The notes below the pieces were generated by a model. That model had not been told where the DNA came from and did no database searches. It saw only the letters and a program-made list of their open reading frames with translations. The position numbers and the translations under genes were made by a program. Below, one piece after another: positions 58,625 through 64,000 of a stretch of DNA of 64,000 nt. This stretch comes from Kaistia hirudinis (GTDB lineage Bacteria > Pseudomonadota > Alphaproteobacteria > Rhizobiales > Kaistiaceae), in contig NZ_JACIDS010000001.1 in the NCBI RefSeq assembly GCF_014196455.1, forward strand, positions 372,001 to 436,000, given 5' to 3'. The first letter of the stretch is position 1. Each line of letters begins with the position of its first letter.

Positions 58625-59407
58625 CTACCAGAGGGTATAGCCGCCGTCGATCACATAGGCTGCGCCCGTGACATAGGTCGCGGCGGGGCTGGCCAGATAG
58701 ACGGCGAGCGGTCCGATCTCCGGCGGATTGCCGGCGCGGCCCATCGGCACGGCGGAGACGAAGGTCTGGATGACTTCCGGCCGCTTCTCGTTCCAGGCGC
58801 GGTTGGCATCCGTCATGAACAGACCGGGGCAGATCGCGTTGACGGTGATGCCATGCGGCGCCCAGTCGGCGGCGGCGCAGCGCGTGAAATGCAGCACGGC
58901 GGCCTTGCCGGCCTCGTAATGGCGGCCACCGATGCCGCGATTGGCGATGAGCGCGCTGATCGAGGCGATGTTGATGATGCGCCCGCCCTGGCCGCGCTTC
59001 AGCATCGCGCCGCCGATCGCCTTGGTGGCGACGAAGCAACTGGTGATGTTGAGGTCCATCAGGTGGCGCCAGTCGGCGAGCGTCTCGTCCTCGATCGGCA
59101 CGTTGAGATCGCGGTTGCCGACATTGTTGATCAGGATGTCGATCGGGCCGAAATCGGCGAGGATGGTCGCGCAGGCCCTCTCGCATTCTTCGGGATCAGC
59201 CATGTCCGCCTTGAGGCTGAAGGCCTGCCGGCCGAGCGCCTTGATGTCGGCGACGGTGGCGTCCAGCGTCTCCTGCGTGCGGCCGGTGATCACGATGTCC
59301 GCGCCGGCAGCGGCCAGCGCGAGCGCCATCTCGCGGCCGAGGCCACGGCTGGCGCCCGTCACGAGCGCGCGCTTGCCCTCAAGACCAAACCATTCCTGCA
59401 AGCCCAT
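58625..59407 (-). CDS. SDR-family sugar dehydrogenase
   Basis: A 260-residue short-chain dehydrogenase: VTGASRGLGREMALALA near 16-32, NNVGNRDL near 92, catalytic Ser in IASISALIANRG and the Tyr-Lys pair in HYEAGKAAV near 164-172, with the terminal YVIDGGYTLW. Similar in form to gluconate 5-dehydrogenases and other sugar or sugar-acid SDRs. RBS GAGGAGG precedes the ATG at 59407. It sits between the permeases and galM, so it likely oxidises the imported sugar. Confidence 0.85.
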   Translation of the reverse strand: MGLQEWFGLEGKRALVTGASRGLGREMALALAAAGADIVITGRTQETLDATVADIKALGRQAFSLKADMADPEECERACATILADFGPIDILINNVGNRDLNVPIEDETLADWRHLMDLNITSCFVATKAIGGAMLKRGQGGRIINIASISALIANRGIGGRHYEAGKAAVLHFTRCAAADWAPHGITVNAICPGLFMTDANRAWNEKRPEVIQTFVSAVPMGRAGNPPEIGPLAVYLASPAATYVTGAAYVIDGGYTLW

Positions 59408-59461
59408 GGAGGCCTCCTCTGCGTTCGAGTTTCTTGGAGCCGGCGCGGGGAGCGCCGGTCG

Positions 59462-60292
59462 CTATTTGACCGCGCCCACCGTGAGGCCGCTGACGAGATA
59501 GCGTTGCAGCACGGCGAAGATGACGGCGACCGGAAGCGAGGCGACAAGCGTTGCCGCCATGACCTGCTCCCACTGGATCTGGTAGCGGCCGCCGACGAGC
59601 GAGAACACCTGGAACGTAAGCGTGTTGTGCTCCGGCGAGCGCAGCAGCGTCATGGCCAGCACGAATTCGTTCCAGCAATAGATGAAGACGAAGACGGCCG
59701 TGATGCCGATGGCGGGCGTGGCGAGCGGCAGGAAGACGAGGCGCAGCCTCTGGAAGGCCGAGGCGCCGTCGAGCTTGGCGGCCTCTTCGAGCTCGCGCGG
59801 GATCGTCTGGAAATAGGCCTGCAGCATCCAGACCGAGAAGGCGAGGTTGAACGCGACATAGGCGAGCACCAGCGCCGGCAGTTTGTCGACCATGCCCATC
59901 TTCGCCATCAGGCGGAAGATGCCGAGCACGAGCACGATCGGCGAAAGCATCTGCGTGACCAGCAGGAACTGGCGGAAGAGCTTCAGCCCGCGAAATTCCA
60001 TGCGCGCCGCCGCATAGGCGGCGGGGATGGCGACCACGAGGCAGATGGCGGTGGCCGCGAGGCTGACCCAGGTCGAATTGAACACGGCCGGGCCGATGCG
60101 CGCCGCCTCCCACATGGCGGAGAAATTCTGCCAGTGGAGTTCGGTGGGCAGCCAGGTCGGCGGATAGACGAGCACTTCGAGCGGCGGCTTCAGCGCCGTC
60201 GAGAGCATCACCGCGAAGGGAAACAGGATGATGATGATCAGCGGCGACAGCGCAAGCCAGAGCAGGAGCGATTTGCGGAGCTTGTTTTCCAT
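59462..60292 (-). CDS. Carbohydrate ABC transporter permease (MalG-like)
   Basis: A 276-residue permease with six helices and the docking loop ELEEAAKLDGASAFQR near 173-188. It begins at 60292, sharing one base with the stop of the partner permease; a longer upstream reading overlaps that gene and is spurious. It forms the channel with the 60292-61197 product. The SDR follows after 54 bp. Confidence 0.92.
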   Translation of the reverse strand: MENKLRKSLLLWLALSPLIIIILFPFAVMLSTALKPPLEVLVYPPTWLPTELHWQNFSAMWEAARIGPAVFNSTWVSLAATAICLVVAIPAAYAAARMEFRGLKLFRQFLLVTQMLSPIVLVLGIFRLMAKMGMVDKLPALVLAYVAFNLAFSVWMLQAYFQTIPRELEEAAKLDGASAFQRLRLVFLPLATPAIGITAVFVFIYCWNEFVLAMTLLRSPEHNTLTFQVFSLVGGRYQIQWEQVMAATLVASLPVAVIFAVLQRYLVSGLTVGAVK

Positions 60293-61197
60293 CAGTTCCT
60301 CCGCTCGTTGCGCATGGCGAGCATCGCATAGGTGATCGTGAGAGCGAGCAGGATCAGGAACATGACGACGGACAGCGCCGACGCCATGCCGAGCTCGCCA
60401 TAGCGGAAGGCGAGCTTGTAGAGCCAGGTCACCAGGATGTCGGTCGAATTGGCCGGGTCGCCCTGCGTCATCACCCAGATCAGCGGGAACGAGTTGAAGA
60501 CGTAGATGAAGTTGAGCACCAGCACGATGTTCAGGAACGGCTTCAGCAGCGGCATGGTGAGATAGCGGAAGCGCTGCCAGGCGCTGGCGCCGTCGATCCG
60601 CGCTGCCTCGAAGATATCGGAGGGGAGCGAGGAGAGGCCGCCGAGGAAGACCGTGACCGTGAAGGGGATCGAGACGAGGATGCCGACCGCGATCTCGATC
60701 GGGAAGGCGGTGCCGGCGGTCGCGAGCCACTCGATTGGCGATTGCAGCATGCCGAACTGGTAGAGCGTCGCGTTGACCATGCCGGACTGGCCGTTCAGCG
60801 ACCATCGCCAGACGATCGCCATCATGGTGAGCGAGACCGCCCAGGGCAGCATGATGATGATGCGCGCGATCTGGCGGCCGAAGAACTTCTCGTTGAGGAT
60901 CAGCGCGACCGGCACGGACAGGACGATCGTGCCGACGACGACGCCGAAGGTCCAGATCAGCGTGCGGACCAGCATGCCGACGAAGAGCTGGTGCGAGAAC
61001 AGGCGGCTGTAATTGTTGAAGTCGTTGAACGTCGTGGTCACGCCGAAGCGGTTCACGCTGTGCACCGACATGTTCGCGAGATCATAGATCGGGTAGCCGA
61101 TGATCCAGAACGCGAACAGGATCGCGGGCAGGATCAGCATATAGGGCGCAGTCTTGCTCCCCATCCCGTTCGCCGACGGATTGGCAGCTCCGCTCAA
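60292..61197 (-). CDS. Carbohydrate ABC transporter permease (MalF-like)
   Basis: A 301-residue permease with docking loop FEAARIDGASAWQRF near 205-219 and six helices. The TTG start at 61197 has GAGGA at 7-nt spacing; the ATG at 61164 is weaker. No ATP-binding subunit gene lies between 57568 and 64000; it may lie beyond the window, or a shared ATPase may be used. Confidence 0.9.
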   Translation of the reverse strand: MSGAANPSANGMGSKTAPYMLILPAILFAFWIIGYPIYDLANMSVHSVNRFGVTTTFNDFNNYSRLFSHQLFVGMLVRTLIWTFGVVVGTIVLSVPVALILNEKFFGRQIARIIIMLPWAVSLTMMAIVWRWSLNGQSGMVNATLYQFGMLQSPIEWLATAGTAFPIEIAVGILVSIPFTVTVFLGGLSSLPSDIFEAARIDGASAWQRFRYLTMPLLKPFLNIVLVLNFIYVFNSFPLIWVMTQGDPANSTDILVTWLYKLAFRYGELGMASALSVVMFLILLALTITYAMLAMRNERRN

Positions 61198-61378
61198 ATT
61201 ATAGTCCTCGCGATCTTCTGACGCCGATCAACATCCAGGCCGACCGGTGGCGCTCGGTGCGCCGACTGGCCGCGCATGGCTCGAAGGGATGCCCAGGGCG
61301 CTTCCTGCAGACAATCATCGGGGCGTTGGGCCCGGACGATGGATGTGACCCGGTTGGTTCCGGCTGCACATTATCTTC

Positions 61379-61400
61379 CACGCCGGCCGTGACCGGCGTG
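61379..61400 (-). terminator. First stem-loop between the binding-protein and permease genes
   Basis: A perfect 8-bp stem CACGCCGG / CCGGCGTG with a 6-nt loop, no T-tract. It lies 68-89 bp after the binding-protein stop on the minus strand. Confidence 0.5.
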
Positions 61401-61424
61401 GACTGTTGCGGTGCCCGGCGGTTT

Positions 61425-61449
61425 TCGCGGACGGGTGAACCGTCCGCGA
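61425..61449 (-). terminator. Second stem-loop between the binding-protein and permease genes
   Basis: A perfect 10-bp stem TCGCGGACGG / CCGTCCGCGA with a 5-nt loop, 19 bp after the binding-protein stop on the minus strand. No T-tract follows. Together with the stem-loop at 61379-61400 it forms a tandem likely to protect the upstream message or terminate partially. Confidence 0.6.
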
Positions 61450-61467
61450 GCCCGCGCGGGGCAGCGA

Positions 61468-62700
61468 TTACTGCTGCAGCAGGCCGTCGATCGTGGCGGC
61501 GGCTTCCTTCAGCGCCGGCTCAGGCTGGGACTGGCCGGTATAGGTCTTCTGCAGGGCGGCGATGATCGCGTCGACCATCTGCTCCCAGTTGGCGACGGCC
61601 GGAGCGAAATGCGCATAGGCCAGCATGTCGGTGAAGGCCTTCAGCTGCGGATCATCCGCGAACGCCTTGGCCTCTTCCTTCATGACCGGCAGGAAGCCCT
61701 CGGCCTTCGAGAACTTGATGCGCCATTCCGGCGTGAACACCGTCTCCGTCAGGAACTTCATCGCCAGCTCCTTGTTGGGGCTGGACTTGAAGACCATCAG
61801 CGTGTCGGTGACGCCATAGGTCGCCTTGGTCGTGCCTTCCGGGATCGGGGCGATGCCGTAGTTCAGCGTCGGCGCCTCGTCCTTGATCTGGCCGCGCAGC
61901 CACGGACCGGTCAGGATCATGCCGACGCGGCCCTGCTTGAACAGGCGCTCGATGTCCTGGCGGTTCAGGCCCGTCGGATCCGGCTCGGTCAGGCCGTCGT
62001 CGATCATGCTCTTATAGAGCGTGAGGGCTGCGACGGCCTCGGGGCTGGCGACGCCGGACTTGCCGTCCTTGATGATCTCGCCGCCATGGGTCCACAGCGA
62101 ATAGTACCAGTAGGCGTCGGTCTCGATTTCCTTGCCCTGCAGCGCGAAGCCGTAGCTGTCGCCGCCGAGCGCCTTGATCTTCTTCGCCGTGTCGACCACG
62201 CCGTCCCAGTTGGCCGGCGGCTCGTTCACGCCGGCCTTCGCCAGCAGGTCCTTGTTGTAGTACATGGCGCGGGCCGAGGCCGCGATGGGCAGGCCGTAGA
62301 GCTTGCCGTCCAGCGTCGAGGGCGCCAGGAAGGCGTCGATGAAGCCAGCCTTGAATTCCGGCGTGATGTAGGAATCCATCGGCTCGGCGATGTCGTTCTT
62401 GACGTAGTCGAGCAGCCAGCGCGTGCCGATCATCGAGATGTCGGGCGCGGTGCCGCCGGCGATGTCGGTCGTCAGGCGCTGCTGGAGGTTATCCCACTGG
62501 ATGACCTCGATCTTCACCTCGTCGCCGGGATGCTTGGACATGTAGTCCTTGGCCATCTCCTCGAAGAGGCCCTGCGTCGCGGCGCTGTAGTAGCCCAGCA
62601 CGACGCGGATGGTCGCGGCGTCCGACGCCGTCGACATCCCGACCAGCGCGGCGGCGCCGGCCAGCAAACTCAGAACCCTGCGTGTTCCCGTCTTGTGCAT
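61468..62700 (-). CDS. ABC transporter sugar-binding protein
   Basis: A 410-residue family-1 solute-binding protein. Signal peptide about 1-27 (ASDAAT), then TIRVVLGYYSAATQGLFEEM, IEVIQWDNLQQRLTTDIAGG near 64-83 and LYGLPIAASARAMYYNKDLL near 133-152, typical of MalE/UgpB-like proteins. Two adjacent ATGs exist (62703, 62700); the second has AGGAG at 7 nt and is chosen. It is followed by tandem hairpins and the two permease genes. It supplies the operon's substrate, presumably a mono- or oligosaccharide. Confidence 0.9.
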   Translation of the reverse strand: MHKTGTRRVLSLLAGAAALVGMSTASDAATIRVVLGYYSAATQGLFEEMAKDYMSKHPGDEVKIEVIQWDNLQQRLTTDIAGGTAPDISMIGTRWLLDYVKNDIAEPMDSYITPEFKAGFIDAFLAPSTLDGKLYGLPIAASARAMYYNKDLLAKAGVNEPPANWDGVVDTAKKIKALGGDSYGFALQGKEIETDAYWYYSLWTHGGEIIKDGKSGVASPEAVAALTLYKSMIDDGLTEPDPTGLNRQDIERLFKQGRVGMILTGPWLRGQIKDEAPTLNYGIAPIPEGTTKATYGVTDTLMVFKSSPNKELAMKFLTETVFTPEWRIKFSKAEGFLPVMKEEAKAFADDPQLKAFTDMLAYAHFAPAVANWEQMVDAIIAALQKTYTGQSQPEPALKEAAATIDGLLQQ

Positions 62701-63136
62701 CATACCACTCCTGCTGGCATTCATCGCGTGAATGCTCTTTGAAACAGATGTGCGCCGCCGGGACGATCTCCCGGCGTCCCTGCGAGCCGCACCACAATGG
62801 TTTGCGGTGCCCGCCGCGGCGGACTCCGAAATGTCGGATGGTCTCCCTCGCTTCACCGCATCGGACCCCTGGCCCGAGCGCGATGCCTTCCCTCTTCCGG
62901 GCAGCGTTGCTCGCCGCTCACACCTCGATCATGAAACCGCGCGCAGGCCTCTGCCAAGCGTTATTTTTGATTTTCGCATCATTTGTTTGTGGAAGCCGCG
63001 CAACGAAGCGGTTGGCTGGACAGGAATTGATCCAAAAAACAAAATCAGGGCAGCCAATGCCGCATTCGTCATCGCCCGGCCTCGGCAGGGCGATGACGTT
63101 TGACTGCCGGGACCGCCTCGGCCCGCCTCGCTGCCG
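62701..63136. other. Intergenic region upstream of the sugar-binding protein gene
   Basis: About 436 bp with no credible gene. The segment 62960-63060 is markedly AT-richer than its surroundings and contains repeated TTTGATTTTCG/TTTGTTTG-like motifs, as in DeoR-type operators, so the binding-protein operon promoter is probably here, on the minus strand. A strong hairpin at 63067-63098 ends the preceding gene. Confidence 0.5.
63067..63098 (-). terminator. Terminator-like stem-loop after the amidohydrolase gene
   Basis: A perfect 11-bp stem CGTCATCGCCC / GGGCGATGACG with a 10-nt loop, beginning 38 bp after the amidohydrolase stop (minus strand). A T-rich stretch (TTTTGTTTTTT) occurs some 20 nt further downstream, not directly after the stem. 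Confidence 0.58.
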
Positions 63137-64000
63137 TCAGTCGGCGCGAGGATGCCACCAGTTTCCGCCGACCACCATGCCCTCGGCGAAGATGCGCTCG
63201 GACGCGGTGACCGTCTCGCCGATCGCGTCGACGAGCGGGAACGCGCCCTCGCGGATCGACAGCACGCTCGCATCGCCGACCGCGCCGACCTTCAGCGTGC
63301 CGAGCTCCGGACGGCGCAGCGCCTTGGCGGCCTTGACCGTGGAGGAGGCGACGATGTCAGCGAGCGGCATGCCGAGCGCGAGGAACTTGGACAGTGTCGT
63401 GACCTGATCGAAGGCCGGGCCGTGAATGCTCATCGCATGCACGTCGGAGGAGATGACGTCGGGTTGGAAGCCCTGCGCCAGCATCGCGCGGCCGGACTTC
63501 CAGCCGAAGGAGCCCATGCCGTGGCCGATGTCGAAGATCACGCCGCGCTCGCGCGCCGCGATGACCTCCGGCCGGATCTTGCCGTCGCCCGAGACGGGCG
63601 CGTTCGGGAAGGGGCGGAAAGCGTGCGTCAGCACGTCGCCGGGCCGCAGCCGGTCCACCACCTCGCCATAAGTGGGCGGCGGCTCGTCGATATGGACCAT
63701 CACGGGCAGGCCGGTCTGGTCGCCGACATCGAGCGCCACGTCGAGCGGCGCGATGCCCGAGGGGCCGCTGGCGTTGCGGCCGATGCGCACCTTGATGCCG
63801 ATGATCACGTCGCGATTGGCGTCGGCGACCTCCGCCGCGTCGCGGGCGGCGAGCAGGCGCTGGTCATGGCCTTCGCCGACGGAGATGCGCGGCGAGAAGG
63901 CATAGATGCCCGCGAATGAGACGTGCAGATAGACGAGGATGCGGATCGCCGACGGCTCGATCACATGCTTGCGGAAGCCGGGGAAGTTGCCCGGGCCGGC
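63137..64000 (-). CDS. Amidohydrolase/deacetylase-family metallohydrolase, partial (N-terminus beyond window end)
   Basis: The C-terminal 287 residues of a dihydroorotase-like amidohydrolase remain; the N-terminus lies past 64000. Visible: the pre-catalytic segment FPGFRKHVIEPS, GIKVRIGRNASG, metal His in VMVHIDEPPPTYGE near residue 103 of the fragment, and the DVISSDVHAMSIHGPA segment with the conserved Asp. Members of this group hydrolyse cyclic amides or deacetylate amino-sugar-like substrates. Its position at the head of a sugar ABC/SDR/galM cluster suggests a role in the same catabolic route. The hairpin at 63067 may separate it from that operon. Confidence 0.82.
   Translation of the reverse strand, partial: AGPGNFPGFRKHVIEPSAIRILVYLHVSFAGIYAFSPRISVGEGHDQRLLAARDAAEVADANRDVIIGIKVRIGRNASGPSGIAPLDVALDVGDQTGLPVMVHIDEPPPTYGEVVDRLRPGDVLTHAFRPFPNAPVSGDGKIRPEVIAARERGVIFDIGHGMGSFGWKSGRAMLAQGFQPDVISSDVHAMSIHGPAFDQVTTLSKFLALGMPLADIVASSTVKAAKALRRPELGTLKVGAVGDASVLSIREGAFPLVDAIGETVTASERIFAEGMVVGGNWWHPRAD

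Noticed and set aside
59462-60805. 447-residue reading of the MalG-like permease
   Set aside because: The first 171 codons lie inside the partner permease in another frame and are low-complexity; the ATG at 60292 gives the normal permease length.
1-64000. CRISPR arrays, transposases, prophage or integrative elements
   Set aside because: No regularly spaced repeats, transposase or integrase motifs, or tRNA-linked attachment repeats were seen; base composition is even apart from short control regions.

Overview
This window is an ordinary-looking stretch of a GC-rich alphaproteobacterial chromosome, most likely from the order Hyphomicrobiales (Rhizobiales) but probably not the family Rhizobiaceae. 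Reasons: rhizobial-type gene sets (general amino acid transporter aapJQMP, BMP-family nucleoside-type ABC transporter, Omp25/31-like porin, ExoP-like polysaccharide transport protein, CtaA heme A synthase, a DUF2842 protein), dense operons with 4-bp overlaps, frequent TTG/GTG starts and very few AT-rich segments. I see no rRNA, tRNA, insertion sequence, CRISPR array, phage gene or origin. Coding density is high; the only gaps above about 300 bp are 5041-5535, 18498-19027 and 62701-63136.

Layout: (1) 1-5040, minus strand: BMP-type ABC transporter (binding protein, ATPase, two permeases) followed by a TatD-family hydrolase cut by the window edge. (2) 5536-9230: a small conserved-looking ORF, a DsbA/FrnE-type oxidoreductase and a large P-type ATPase. 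(3) 9320-18497: a catabolic locus. Divergent idonate/gluconate-type dehydrogenases, then a binding protein and two permeases, methylthioribose kinase (mtnK), enolase-phosphatase (mtnC) and a GlpD-like flavoprotein. (4) 19028-20147: an abundant outer-membrane beta-barrel protein with a strong terminator, and a small XRE-type protein. (5) 20178-29650: exopolysaccharide locus (Wzy/ligase-type protein, priming sugar-phosphate transferase, GT4, Wza-like export lipoprotein, ExoP-like protein with a degenerate kinase domain, GNAT-type transferase, polysaccharide deacetylase). (6) 29604-31741: DUF2842, ctaA, an exported LamG-like protein. (7) 31864-36483: LPS inner-core heptose genes waaC, hldE, hldD, waaF. 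(8) 36540-43448: a proline-rich protein, a DUF2339 membrane protein and an operon of GT39, PAP2 phosphatase, GT2 and a LpxB-N-like membrane protein, probably modifying lipid A or core. (9) 43452-49441: metC divergent from aapJQMP. (10) 49452-53640: an exported Ala/Pro-rich protein and a sulfur cluster cysK, AlaX-type editing protein, mercaptopyruvate sulfurtransferase, MOSC protein. (11) 53781-57518: photolyase, acyltransferase, three small exported proteins (two of them tandem paralogous lipoproteins too short for standard ORF calling), and a ribbon-helix-helix protein. (12) 57568-64000, minus strand: a second sugar catabolic operon (amidohydrolase cut by the window edge, binding protein, two permeases, SDR, galM).

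Most genes fall into two themes: uptake and catabolism of small molecules through ABC transporters, and building or modifying the cell envelope (exopolysaccharide, heptose core, lipid A). The points most worth a second look are the mtnK-mtnC-GlpD locus with its own transporter but no other methionine-salvage gene, the tandem mini-lipoproteins, the perfect stem-loops that follow the binding-protein gene in three separate ABC operons, the ExoP protein that has lost its Walker A motif, and the sulfur/alanyl-tRNA-editing cluster.
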